Part shown: piece by piece, positions 1 through 7,982 of the stretch
Position numbering within the stretch: position 1 is the first letter of the stretch
How the letters are laid out: every line of letters begins with the position of its first letter
Source of the DNA: Alistipes sp.
GTDB lineage: Bacteria; Bacteroidota; Bacteroidia; Bacteroidales; Rikenellaceae
Direction of reading: 5' to 3'
DNA length: 33,177 nucleotides
Assembly (NCBI GenBank): GCA_017546725.1
Contig: JAFYRX010000021.1
Span: 1-33,177, forward strand
Translations under genes and position numbers: made by a program
The notes under the pieces: model-generated
The model's database searches: none
Seen by the model: the letters and a program-made list of their open reading frames with translations, nothing else
What the model was told of the DNA's origin: nothing

Positions 1-69
1 ATAGTCGTATATAGCCCCTGGCAACAACAACTTCAACGGATCTTCTATCTTCTCGTTACGCTTTACCAT
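1..69 (-). CDS. 5' end of a gene truncated by the window edge; possibly a transposase N-terminal region
   Basis: Only the first 23 codons are visible, starting at the ATG at 69-67 and running off the left edge without a stop. The peptide begins MVKRNEKIEDPLKLLLPGAI, which reminds me of the N-terminal region of ISAon1-type Bacteroidetes transposase proteins. That is recollection only and the fragment is too short to prove it. A TATCTTTG -7 box lies just 4 nt upstream of the ATG, so a transcript would be almost leaderless. The triple 12-bp repeat at 147-182 and a tRNA-Arg gene lie upstream, a setting where mobile elements are common. I see no terminal inverted repeat that would define an insertion sequence. 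Confidence 0.45.
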   Translation of the reverse strand, partial: MVKRNEKIEDPLKLLLPGAIYDY

Positions 70-73
70 AACG

Positions 74-81
74 CAAAGATA
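74..81 (-). promoter_or_regulatory. -7 box TATCTTTG for the gene leaving the left edge
   Basis: On the minus strand this is TATCTTTG, an exact match to the Bacteroidetes -7 consensus TAnnTTTG. It ends 4 nt before the ATG at 69. No convincing TTG -33 element is seen at 19-21 nt spacing. Confidence 0.5.
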
Positions 82-146
82 CTATTTTTTTACATATCTC
101 CCCACCAGAATTTTACAGTGATCCGATGTATTCATACCGATTTTTC

Positions 147-182
147 GGTTTACACATTGGTTTACACATTGGTTTACACATC
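147..182. repeat. Three tandem 12-bp direct repeats (GGTTTACACATT)
   Basis: Units lie at 147-158, 159-170 and 171-182. The first two are identical and the third ends in C instead of T. They lie between the partial gene at 1-69 and the tRNA-Arg terminator. They could be an operator, recombinase-binding repeats or the remnant of a mobile-element end. Nothing in the window decides between these. Confidence 0.75.
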
Positions 183-218
183 TGCACTAAAACCACCCTA
201 AAACGGCTAAAATAGACA

Positions 219-253
219 CAAAAAAAAGCGGTCATCTTTTTAGATAACCGCTT
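219..253 (-). terminator. Intrinsic terminator of tRNA-Arg
   Basis: Twelve-position stem 226-237 with 242-253 (one C/A mismatch) around a TTTT loop. On the minus strand it is followed by eight T residues. It lies 10 nt beyond the 3' end of tRNA-Arg. Confidence 0.85.
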
Positions 254-262
254 CACTTTCAG

Positions 263-336
263 TGACTCCGACAGGATTCAAACCTGTAACCGCTTGATCC
301 GTAGTCAAGTACTCTATTCAGTTGAGCTACGGAGCC
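263..336 (-). tRNA. tRNA-Arg (anticodon ACG)
   Basis: A 74-nt cloverleaf reads on the minus strand. The acceptor GGCTCCG pairs with CGGAGTC (one G-U), and the D arm contains GCTCAACTGAATAGAGT. The anticodon loop is CTACGGA (anticodon ACG), the T loop is TTTGAAT, and the discriminator is A. The 3' CCA is not encoded. It is a single-gene unit with its own promoter (355-385) and terminator (219-253). Confidence 0.96.
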
Positions 337-354
337 ATTTGCTGATTGCGAGTG

Positions 355-385
355 CAAATATAGAGCAAAAATTTATTCTGTGCAA
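355..385 (-). promoter_or_regulatory. Promoter of tRNA-Arg (TTG-N20-TATATTTG)
   Basis: On the minus strand the -33 TTG is at 385-383, followed by a 20-nt spacer and TATATTTG at 362-355, then GCACTCGCAA. This matches the Bacteroidetes consensus. The same spacing and nearly the same downstream bases occur before tRNA-Asn (17590-17620). Confidence 0.85.
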
Positions 386-499
386 ATATTTTTGAAGATT
401 TTTTAATTATTTTTTACACCAAATATTTCACCATCAGCACCCGTATATACATAAACATTTGGCATACAACAATATACACCAACAAATACTAAAACGTGT

Positions 500-1564
500 T
501 TAATGCTCAAATATATGCTCTAACTCGTGTTTTAAATCTTCGCCATAGATATCTCGCGCCACAATATTGCCTTCGGGCGAAATAAGGAAATTTGACGGGA
601 TAGATTGCAAGCCGTACTTTTCTGCAATTGATGGTGCATTATCCATCGGCAAATCGATTGCATTGGTCCACAGCATCTCGTTTTGGGTAACAAATGCCTG
701 CCAACGCTCGACATCCTTATCCAGCGATACGCCACATATCTCAAAACCCTGCACTGCATATTTGGAGTATAATTCGCGCATCAGTGGAATATCCTGGCAA
801 CAAGGCTCGCACCACGTTGCCCAAAACTCTAACAGTACCCACTTACCCTTGCCACAAATTTCGGATAACGACTTCGGGCCCGACATAGTACGCATACGGC
901 AATCAATAAATGGCTTGCCGACTTCGGTCTGCTCGTAGATATCAATATATTGTTCGAAGTGGCGCATAGCCATCAAATCTCGCATTTCGGGAGAGAACTG
1001 CGCCAGACGAACTCGCATATCTCCGGCCGACATACCACGAGCCTCTTGGCTTAAAAACAACTCAACACCTATTATATTGTCAAGATTATCGGTAATCGCA
1101 GTTGAAAGTATATCGTTATATTTAATTATTAGTGACTCATACTCCTCCTCGACACTCTCCGATGCAGGATTCAGATTTTGCACCTCACGCGCCACATCAG
1201 ACAAACGGCGCAGAATAAAGTTGTATTTGTCATTGATTGGTCCACCCTCGACAACGTAGCCCTCATCGCCCGTATGGCGCAAATGCACTCGCTTACTCTC
1301 GGTCAGCAACATCGCCAGCGCGTTACCATTGTCGTCACACAGAAATGCTGTTGTGGGCTCCGCCACCTCGCCCTGCAGATGAAACGTATTGTCGCGATTA
1401 ACCGCCGCAGAGGCCAACGTATCTACGTCAGTATTCTCCACAACAAGATAGACAACACTTGCAGCGTTATCTATCAGCCGTCCCTCGATATCGAATTTGA
1501 CACTGCGGCTACAACTACACATTGCGCCGAGCAAGATTAAATATGCAAAGATTCTTCTTGTCAT
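500..1564 (-). CDS. TlpA-like thioredoxin-fold lipoprotein with DUF4369-like N-domain
   Basis: Probably a periplasm-facing thiol:disulfide oxidoreductase. The 354-aa protein starts with a hydrophobic signal and cysteines at 16 and 18 (GAMCSCS), suggesting a lipoprotein. Residues about 24-110 resemble the DUF4369 beta domain that precedes TlpA/AhpC-like folds in Bacteroidetes. Residues about 215-354 form the thioredoxin fold with W251-C-E-P-C255 and a later SIP cis-proline motif. The WCxxC and cis-Pro motifs are seen directly; a reductive role in envelope protein maturation is inferred from the family. Transcription starts from its own -7 box at 1589-1596. The esterase gene lies 138 bp upstream on the same strand. 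No strong terminator is visible downstream before tRNA-Arg. Confidence 0.9.
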   Translation of the reverse strand: MTRRIFAYLILLGAMCSCSRSVKFDIEGRLIDNAASVVYLVVENTDVDTLASAAVNRDNTFHLQGEVAEPTTAFLCDDNGNALAMLLTESKRVHLRHTGDEGYVVEGGPINDKYNFILRRLSDVAREVQNLNPASESVEEEYESLIIKYNDILSTAITDNLDNIIGVELFLSQEARGMSAGDMRVRLAQFSPEMRDLMAMRHFEQYIDIYEQTEVGKPFIDCRMRTMSGPKSLSEICGKGKWVLLEFWATWCEPCCQDIPLMRELYSKYAVQGFEICGVSLDKDVERWQAFVTQNEMLWTNAIDLPMDNAPSIAEKYGLQSIPSNFLISPEGNIVARDIYGEDLKHELEHIFEH

Positions 1565-1588
1565 AGTTGAGTATTTTTACCTGTTTTG

Positions 1589-1596
1589 CAAAAGTA
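1589..1596 (-). promoter_or_regulatory. -7 box TACTTTTG upstream of the thioredoxin-like gene
   Basis: On the minus strand TACTTTTG matches TAnnTTTG and ends 24 nt before the ATG at 1564. No clear -33 TTG is found at the usual distance. Confidence 0.6.
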
Positions 1597-1702
1597 GCGA
1601 AAAAAATTCTGACTTATACATTAATATGCAATTTTTATCATAAACGCAATATTTATGCATTTATTATTCGCCACTATAATTTTACAAAACAAAATACACT
1701 CA

Positions 1703-2713
1703 CTAATCAAAATACTTGTCACAAAATCTAGTAACAGCATCTATTACCGATTGAGTACACTCCTTATCTTGCCCCAATTCGTGACCAGAATTCGGGAATA
1801 CTATAAGCGTATAATCCACTCCATTCTTTTGCAGAGCATCGGCCATACGTTTGCCGTGTTCTGAGCGAACAAGTCCATCTTTTTCGCCATATGCCAAAAT
1901 TGCGGGAGGAGTAGCCGCAGAGACATAATGCAGAGGCGAAGCCAATTGCTTAAGATAATTCACATTTTCGAGGCATAAATCCTCGTCTGTTGCTATTAAT
2001 CCATTTATACTTTGTAAGAAATTCTTTAACTCTTGGCGTTGAGTTACTACTTCATCCGACATATCTCCCGATGCTATTCTTGCAATTGCAACCTCATCCG
2101 TAGGAAATAGAAGACTTATATCAGCAGGCCCCACACAACTAATTTGAAATTTCAAAGGAATAGGCGATGTAGCGGCACAACGAGTCGCATACAACATTGC
2201 CAGATGCCCTCCTGCCGAATAGCCGCCGATAGCCATCTGCTTGAAATCACATCCCAATTCTGCCCCTTTCGCCTTAATAGCCTCGATACAAGCACCAATC
2301 TCCCGCATCATAGATTCAAAGTTAGGTGACTCATAAGGAATATCAGCCGCCAATACATCCTTTCCCAGACGCGAATAATTCATCGTTGCAGTCGCATAGC
2401 CCATTTTCGCATATCTGTGAACTTCATACTCCATATCCTCCTTTTCGCCACTAATCCACGAGCCACCGTGCAAAAACAGAATTAAAGCATCGGGGCGTTT
2501 ATCGGTCGGGATTACCAAATTGTAAGTATTGCGGACACCCTCTCCGTAGCGTAAGTCACGGTATGTCGTACCATCTTCATCACTCCACTCTACTATTTTA
2601 CCTCCATCTTTTAATTGAGAGTAAAACTTGCAACCCAATACCGCACATATAACAGCAATCAACGTAACAATACCACACACTGCATAAATAACAATCTTCA
2701 TAAACATTTTCAT
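1703..2713 (-). CDS. Membrane-anchored alpha/beta-hydrolase (esterase/lipase family)
   Basis: The 336-aa protein has one N-terminal hydrophobic segment (residues about 5-28), which acts as a signal anchor or uncleaved signal. The catalytic domain has the HGG oxyanion motif at 82-84, the nucleophile elbow G-Y-S166-A-G, an acid at D279 (GEKDG) and H311 (NSGHE). This is the carbohydrate-esterase/BD-FAE-like layout common in Bacteroidetes, so an acyl or acetyl ester, possibly on a glycan, is the likely substrate. The exact substrate cannot be read from the sequence. The start at 2713 gives MKMFMK; the in-frame Met at residue 5 is an alternative. Upstream lies the TonB receptor terminator, whose T-run ends in TTTG. 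A near-consensus TAATTTTT sits 20 nt further on, so this gene may have its own promoter. Confidence 0.85.
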   Translation of the reverse strand: MKMFMKIVIYAVCGIVTLIAVICAVLGCKFYSQLKDGGKIVEWSDEDGTTYRDLRYGEGVRNTYNLVIPTDKRPDALILFLHGGSWISGEKEDMEYEVHRYAKMGYATATMNYSRLGKDVLAADIPYESPNFESMMREIGACIEAIKAKGAELGCDFKQMAIGGYSAGGHLAMLYATRCAATSPIPLKFQISCVGPADISLLFPTDEVAIARIASGDMSDEVVTQRQELKNFLQSINGLIATDEDLCLENVNYLKQLASPLHYVSAATPPAILAYGEKDGLVRSEHGKRMADALQKNGVDYTLIVFPNSGHELGQDKECTQSVIDAVTRFCDKYFD

Positions 2714-2786
2714 CTTACTATAAATTTAGTGTTCTATTATATTAGTCGCAAAAATTCTTAAAAAATTACACGACTTCGCTACAAAA

Positions 2787-2825
2787 AGCAAAAAACTCCC
2801 CCAATTAATACTTTTGGGAGAGTTT
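2787..2825 (-). terminator. Intrinsic terminator of the TonB-dependent receptor gene
   Basis: Stem 2795-2804 with 2814-2823 (one C/A mismatch, extendable by A-T pairs). On the minus strand it is followed by TTTTTTG. It lies about 30 bp past the receptor stop codon. Confidence 0.75.
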
Positions 2826-2855
2826 CTCGCATATTTGTGCTAATACGGCCGTTGC

Positions 2856-5171
2856 CTACATCGTAAACTTCAAGCCAAAGAAGTATGTTCGGGGCAACAT
2901 AGGGCCATAGACATAAACCGAATCGCGGAATGGACCTCGGTCAATATCACTCTGATAACTATCAAAAATATTCTTTATACCGCCGTTAATCTTCAGGTTA
3001 ATCGTATCGCTCAATGAGAACGTATAAGCGAGTTTCAAACCTGCATCAAAGAAAGCGGGCGTAAGTTCATCACGGTCTGTCTCAATGTAACCAGCATTGT
3101 GCTGCACCAACATTCGGCCTGTATAGTTACCAAATATTGAGGCTTTGAAACGCTCGGTAATATCACCCGACGCAGTAAAATAGGCATAATGGTCGGGGGT
3201 GCGGAACATACGACGCTGCGGCTCGACATTCTCTGACCACTCCTCAGGCTCATCGTAGCGGCTACGCTGGAATGTATAACCCATCTGCAACTCAAAGGCA
3301 TTGGGGATACCCATTTTAAACTCAGCCGTCAAACCCTTTACCTTTGCACCCTCGGCATTGTAACGAGTCTGGAGGATATATCCCTCCTCGTTCTCGCCCG
3401 TCTTTGCCAAAGCAAACACATCATCAAGGATGGTATAGAAACCCTCTACGAGCAGATTGGTCTGCAACCTACCGAAATTATGATAGAGGTCAGCCGAAGC
3501 GCTGAAACTATGCGAGTATTCGGGACGCAGATTCTCATCCAGCACGATTATCGAAGATTGATTATTCACCGCATCGATGTGTAAATCCTCATCGAACGCC
3601 TGCGGAGCACGGTAACCGCTCGAATAACTTACTCGCAGACCTATATCTTCAATCGGGCTATAACGCAGATTTGCGCGTGGCGAGAAGATTATCTTCTCCA
3701 TCATATTGTGCTTATCGAATCGGCCTCCTACGACAAAGTTCAACTTGTCGCTCTGCCACTCATTCTGCAAGTAAACACCAGCCGTACGCACAGTCTGCAT
3801 AATCTTGCGGTCGAAGCCTATCGAGTGGTCATCGAGGTCATTAAAAGAATACTCCGCACCGACGGTAAATTGCGCAGGCATAAATAAGCATTTGTCAAAA
3901 ACATAACTATACTGCGCACCTGCTGCAATGGTAATATCCTTGGTTAGGCCATAAGCATTAGGGTCCTTACCCGTACCGTAATAACTGTTACGCTTGATTC
4001 CTTGTGTCGATACATACACATCGGCAAAGTGGCGTGAATCGGGGGCAAAATAGTTGAATCGCAGGCTACCGCCATCAATCTGATGACGTACATCCTCGGC
4101 AATCTCGGCCATATGAGGAGGCTCCTCGATGTTATCACCACCTCGACGATACTCACCTATGTGGTGATACTCGGCCGTAAGTTTCGAGTGAGCCGAGGTC
4201 TTGTAGTACCCCCTGAAACCCAACGTCTTGGAATCCATCTTTAGGATATCCGAGAATCCGTCATCGTTGTAATCGTGTGCATCACGATTCTTTACCATAC
4301 CAAACAGATATACTCCTGCTCGATTGTTATCCGACACAAACGAGCCATTGAACGAAGTATTGAACTCGGCCGTCGTACCCTCAATCAAGTTTGTCGTATT
4401 GGCCAACGAGAGAGAATTACGCAAAGGCTCTTTGGTAATTATGTTTACCACACCACCGATAGCGTTTGAGCCGAAAAGAGCCGAGCCGCCACCACGAATA
4501 ACCTCTACACGCTCAATCATCGCTACGGGTAATTGCTCCAATCCATAAACACCTGCCAACGAACTGAATATGGGGTTTGAATCGAGGAGCACTTGAGAAT
4601 ATTGTCCCTCGAGTCCGTTTATTCGCAACTGCACGGCACCACAATTACCACAAGTATTCTCTACTCGCAAACCAGGCTGAAAAGCCATCGACTCTGCAAG
4701 ATTACTCGACGCTGTATTCTCGAACAACTTTGCCGAAGCAACGTTTACGATTGTCGCAGTATTCTTCTTGTTGGTTTCGTTACGTGTAGCCGACACAACT
4801 ACATCGTTCATCGAGAGAGCCTCCTCCTGCATCGTAAAGTTTACTTCGACGTTTTTATTGCTCACGAGTTTTACACTCTTCTCAACGGTCTTATAGCCTA
4901 TGGCTTCGGCTACCAGAGTATAAGTACCCTCGGGCAGATTCTTCATATAATAGTGGCCCGTAGCATCGGCTCCTGTGGCATAGGTTGTACCTTTGAGTGA
5001 AATCACCACATAAGGAATATGCTGATTGCTCTTGGCGTCAAGGATGTGGCCATAAACATTTGCGTCGCTTGTTTTTCGGGGTTCGGGGTTTTCATTATCT
5101 GTTACGGCGAATGCTGTGGTGCCAATAAACAACACACCACACAGCATCACCAAATGTATAAATTGCTTCAT
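2856..5171 (-). CDS. TonB-dependent outer-membrane receptor, CxxC-plug type
   Basis: The 771-aa length is typical for a ligand-gated outer-membrane transporter. It has a signal peptide (residues 1-22), a carboxypeptidase-regulatory-like domain (about 38-115), a TonB-box-like segment near 121-130 (MNDVVVSATR), a plug (about 135-250) and a beta-barrel to the C-terminal aromatic residue plus Met. The plug has C174-G-N-C177, then RINGLEG, and ends with the RGGGSALFGSNAIGG turn. It is not a SusC-length glycan receptor and has no SusD partner, so a metal, metal complex or siderophore-like ligand is more likely. The His-rich membrane protein encoded 90 bp upstream on the same strand supports a metal role. 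Substrate identity is inference. It ends in a terminator at 2787-2825. Confidence 0.93.
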   Translation of the reverse strand: MKQFIHLVMLCGVLFIGTTAFAVTDNENPEPRKTSDANVYGHILDAKSNQHIPYVVISLKGTTYATGADATGHYYMKNLPEGTYTLVAEAIGYKTVEKSVKLVSNKNVEVNFTMQEEALSMNDVVVSATRNETNKKNTATIVNVASAKLFENTASSNLAESMAFQPGLRVENTCGNCGAVQLRINGLEGQYSQVLLDSNPIFSSLAGVYGLEQLPVAMIERVEVIRGGGSALFGSNAIGGVVNIITKEPLRNSLSLANTTNLIEGTTAEFNTSFNGSFVSDNNRAGVYLFGMVKNRDAHDYNDDGFSDILKMDSKTLGFRGYYKTSAHSKLTAEYHHIGEYRRGGDNIEEPPHMAEIAEDVRHQIDGGSLRFNYFAPDSRHFADVYVSTQGIKRNSYYGTGKDPNAYGLTKDITIAAGAQYSYVFDKCLFMPAQFTVGAEYSFNDLDDHSIGFDRKIMQTVRTAGVYLQNEWQSDKLNFVVGGRFDKHNMMEKIIFSPRANLRYSPIEDIGLRVSYSSGYRAPQAFDEDLHIDAVNNQSSIIVLDENLRPEYSHSFSASADLYHNFGRLQTNLLVEGFYTILDDVFALAKTGENEEGYILQTRYNAEGAKVKGLTAEFKMGIPNAFELQMGYTFQRSRYDEPEEWSENVEPQRRMFRTPDHYAYFTASGDITERFKASIFGNYTGRMLVQHNAGYIETDRDELTPAFFDAGLKLAYTFSLSDTINLKINGGIKNIFDSYQSDIDRGPFRDSVYVYGPMLPRTYFFGLKFTM

Positions 5172-5261
5172 ATATTTAGTGCTAAAAATTATAAAATATG
5201 TAATAATACAATGAGAAATCTACACCATACTGTATATATATAGCGCAGACAAAAAGACTAA

Positions 5262-5624
5262 TTAATATAAAGCAACTGCGGGCGGGGCACGCATCGATAT
5301 GATATGCCTTAAACGCCTCTTGAATATGTGTACTACATATACAACAAATCTTCTACCTACAGGGGTCAATATCGCGCAGAAGAGCGCAATCGCAACAGCC
5401 AAAATCTTAACTGCGGACATTGCCGAGATAAGATTAATCTGCTGTTGGGTGTGGGTATGGTTCGGAGTTTCTTTAGTACCAAAGAAGATATGCGAGTGGG
5501 TAAAGGTCTGACCGTCGATAGTATGCTGGTGCAAGAACACCGTCGCACTGAGGATATACTCCATAAACAGCAGGAGCATCAGCGCTGCAAAAAGACGTTT
5601 CGATATGTTGTTTATTCTACCCAT
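5262..5624 (-). CDS. Small His-rich membrane protein, candidate metal-linked partner of the receptor
   Basis: I do not recognise a named family. Read from the ATG at 5624, the 120-aa protein has a hydrophobic segment (about 10-30), then a His-rich loop (HQH, HSH and HTH motifs between about 31 and 61), and a second hydrophobic segment (about 65-90). The C-terminus is basic (RRFVVYVVHIFKRRLRH). The loop is probably extracytoplasmic and its spaced histidines could bind Zn, Cu or Ni. I chose 5624 rather than the in-frame ATG at 5705 because 5705 lies inside the terminator hairpin of the upstream gene and before the promoter at 5634-5663. The TonB receptor follows 90 bp downstream, suggesting one transcription unit. 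Confidence 0.75.
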   Translation of the reverse strand: MGRINNISKRLFAALMLLLFMEYILSATVFLHQHTIDGQTFTHSHIFFGTKETPNHTHTQQQINLISAMSAVKILAVAIALFCAILTPVGRRFVVYVVHIFKRRLRHIISMRAPPAVALY

Positions 5625-5633
5625 CTGCGACTG

Positions 5634-5663
5634 CAAATATACGAAAAAAAACAATCCAGCAAA
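5634..5663 (-). promoter_or_regulatory. Promoter (TTTG-N18-TATATTTG) of the His-rich protein/receptor unit
   Basis: On the minus strand TTTG at 5663-5660 is followed by an 18-nt spacer and TATATTTG at 5641-5634. The ATG at 5624 is only 9 nt beyond the -7 box, so the leader is only a few nucleotides. The TTTG is the end of the upstream terminator's T-run. Confidence 0.8.
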
Positions 5664-5705
5664 AAAAATGAGGCTGCCAACAAATTCAATGTCTGGCAGC
5701 CTCAT
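5660..5705 (-). terminator. Intrinsic terminator of the GH20 gene
   Basis: Perfect 12-bp stem 5668-5679 with 5694-5705 and a 14-nt loop. On the minus strand the stem is followed by T residues ending in TTTG. It starts 24 bp past the GH20 stop codon. Confidence 0.9.
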
Positions 5706-5728
5706 CTATAGATTCTAATTATAAATCG

Positions 5729-7900
5729 TTAGAATACGGGATACACATTCGGAGCACGAACAATAACCTCATCAGCACCATTACCACTCTCGGTGCAGAC
5801 TATTCTTACGGCCTTCACCGCCTTCTTAGGAGCATCCACTACACCTGCACCCAAATGCAAGTCGCCAACACGCTCAAACTTCTCGCCATCGTAACTTACC
5901 TCAACATAGCCCGCATTGAACAACAATCGAGGCAGGTGGCTATAGCCCGTAGGCACCTCTATCTTGCGACAAACAACAGGCTCATCAAATGTATATAGAA
6001 TCCAATCGCCATCCTTGCAAGCGCGAGCCGTACGAGCCTGGCGCTTATAACCCTCGGCATTGGAATAGGGATTCTTCTCCGAAGCCTCGATTGACGATGT
6101 AATCGTCACCTTGGGTTGCAACATCGTATAGTGAGCCTCAACAGCCACATTGCCACTGCGTGCACCACCCTGCTTGCTGTAGAAGACGTACTTCGCAGGT
6201 TTGTCGGTCTTGATAGGGCCTACATAGTTATGAGAGCCTGACTCACCGTCAATATTATAATAGATATGTGAACGGTCGCTATTTGTCGCAGTCAATACCC
6301 CATCCTCATACTTCACTACGGGAGGAGCTAGACGGAAATCGATTCCCATAGCCAACATACGGTCATTATGGGCATTTGTCAAGCGAGAGTTGAACTCCTG
6401 CCACTCGCCACCCTTGCCACACCAAGCCACCTCGCTCAACGAGCAGATACGGGGATAGGTCTGATATTGCAGATAGTCGCTCTCATCCTCCAGGTGCGAG
6501 ATGTAAAGTTCGCTAAAGAACGAGGCCTGAATACCTGCCACATTTTTCATTTCCTCGGCGGTGAAGCCCTCCTTCTCGAAGTCGAACGCCAACACCTTGC
6601 TCGCATCAAATATAGCCGCCCAATTATGGCCAGGCTCACGCTGTGACTGACGCATATCGAAATAGAAGTAGTGACCAGGCATTACGATGGTTGAATAACC
6701 CTCGCGTGTAGCCTTGCGGCAAGCGTCAACGCTCTCCCAACCATATACTACGGCCTCCTTCGTGAGAGTTCCCGCATTGATAGCCTCATTCCATACACAA
6801 GGGTGCTTGCCGAGTGAAACGATAAACTTCGAGAGTCTGTTCATAAAATACTCCTGCAACTCGGCACCGCTCTGCATATTATTAGCCTTCGACAAAGCCT
6901 GACAATCGGGGCAACTCTTCCACTGCGAAGTGACTACCTCGTCGCCACCAATGTGAACATACTTCGAGGGGAATAACTTGGCCAACTCCGAGAAGATATC
7001 CTCCAGCAACTTATAATTATCCTCCTTCGATACGCACAACGCGCTACGGGTATCATAGCCGAGCGAAGCCTCCATCTTGGGGGTGAAGTTACACAGCACA
7101 TCGGGACGCACACGAGCCAAGTTATGACTGTGGCCAGGGAGGTCAATCTCGGGGATAATCTCGATATTACGCACTGCCGCAAACTCTATGATGTCGCGCA
7201 TCTGCTCCTGTGTATAGTAACCGCCATAGTGCTCCTGCCAACGGCCATAACGACCTGCAACGGGCGAATCTACACCACGGAAGCCACCCACCTCGGTGAG
7301 TTCGGGGTGTGACTTAATCTCAATACGCCAACCCTCATCGTCGGTCAAGTGCAGGTGCAACTTATTGATTTTGTGATGAGCAAGATTCTCTATAAACTTC
7401 TTCACGCCCTCGGCATCAATCCACGTACGCGATACGTCAAGCATAAATCCTCTGTACTCAAAATGGGGCTCATCCTCAACTCTGCAAGCGTTTACCGACA
7501 GGGGTAACTCAATCTTTTTGGTATAGACCTTGGCGGGCAACATCTGCAACAAAGTCTCGATACCATATACCACACCTGCGGCCGTACCACCCTCGATAAC
7601 GACTCCCTTGTCGCTCACATCGAGAGTATAGGCCTCGGCTGCCAAATTTTTATTTGTACGCAACACAATATTGCCCTCACCTCCAGCGTTTGACTCCTGA
7701 ACATCAAGCGGTAGGTACTCAGCCAAATAATTAGCCGAGGAACTTAGTTCCGCAGAGTGCGCAACCTTGGTTGTTGATAGTATAGTAAAGACACCATTCC
7801 TTTTTTCCAACTTTTTGGGTTGAGGAATGATGTCCCCCGCAAAGGCGGGCATAAAAGCAAATAAGGCCGCTATGGCCGCAAAAATTCTAACGATTTTCAT
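5729..7900 (-). CDS. GH20 beta-N-acetylhexosaminidase, exported
   Basis: Removes terminal beta-linked GlcNAc or GalNAc from glycans, using the substrate acetamido group (family mechanism). The 723-aa protein has a signal peptide (1-21), a GH20b-like N-domain (about 23-145) and a TIM-barrel catalytic domain (about 146-510). The hallmark pair D320-E321 sits in YVHIGGDEVV. Other family motifs are HLHLTDDEGWR (182-192) and EIDLPGHSH (251-259). A C-terminal beta-sandwich region (about 520-720) ends in a F5/8-type-C-like segment (HLPRLLFNAG, VEVSYDG). The protein is probably periplasmic or surface-exposed. It is divergent from mazG across a symmetric promoter region and ends in the strong terminator at 5660-5705. 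Together with the GH31 gene at 22235 it suggests host-glycan use. Confidence 0.95.
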   Translation of the reverse strand: MKIVRIFAAIAALFAFMPAFAGDIIPQPKKLEKRNGVFTILSTTKVAHSAELSSSANYLAEYLPLDVQESNAGGEGNIVLRTNKNLAAEAYTLDVSDKGVVIEGGTAAGVVYGIETLLQMLPAKVYTKKIELPLSVNACRVEDEPHFEYRGFMLDVSRTWIDAEGVKKFIENLAHHKINKLHLHLTDDEGWRIEIKSHPELTEVGGFRGVDSPVAGRYGRWQEHYGGYYTQEQMRDIIEFAAVRNIEIIPEIDLPGHSHNLARVRPDVLCNFTPKMEASLGYDTRSALCVSKEDNYKLLEDIFSELAKLFPSKYVHIGGDEVVTSQWKSCPDCQALSKANNMQSGAELQEYFMNRLSKFIVSLGKHPCVWNEAINAGTLTKEAVVYGWESVDACRKATREGYSTIVMPGHYFYFDMRQSQREPGHNWAAIFDASKVLAFDFEKEGFTAEEMKNVAGIQASFFSELYISHLEDESDYLQYQTYPRICSLSEVAWCGKGGEWQEFNSRLTNAHNDRMLAMGIDFRLAPPVVKYEDGVLTATNSDRSHIYYNIDGESGSHNYVGPIKTDKPAKYVFYSKQGGARSGNVAVEAHYTMLQPKVTITSSIEASEKNPYSNAEGYKRQARTARACKDGDWILYTFDEPVVCRKIEVPTGYSHLPRLLFNAGYVEVSYDGEKFERVGDLHLGAGVVDAPKKAVKAVRIVCTESGNGADEVIVRAPNVYPVF

Positions 7901-7922
7901 AGGTTACAAATTATTTTGACAA

Positions 7923-7930
7923 CAAAGTTA
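7923..7930 (-). promoter_or_regulatory. -7 box TAACTTTG for the GH20 gene
   Basis: On the minus strand TAACTTTG matches TAnnTTTG, 22 nt before the ATG at 7900. It is the mirror image of the plus-strand box at 7952-7959. Confidence 0.7.
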
Positions 7931-7951
7931 TTAATTTTCGGTTGAAAATCT

Positions 7952-7959
7952 TAACTTTG
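7952..7959 (+). promoter_or_regulatory. -7 box TAACTTTG for mazG
   Basis: TAACTTTG matches TAnnTTTG, 23 nt before the mazG ATG at 7983. No clear TTG lies at the consensus -33 position. Confidence 0.7.
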
Positions 7960-7982
7960 TCGAGAGAATATTTTTACGAATT

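Noticed and set aside
2856-5171. SusC-type glycan receptor
   Set aside because: Length (771 aa), the CxxC plug type and the lack of a SusD gene argue against a Sus-type polysaccharide locus.
5625-5705. N-terminal extension of the His-rich protein to the ATG at 5705 (147 aa)
   Set aside because: The extra 27 codons lie in the GH20 terminator hairpin and upstream of the promoter's -7 box; the ATG at 5624 fits the transcript start.
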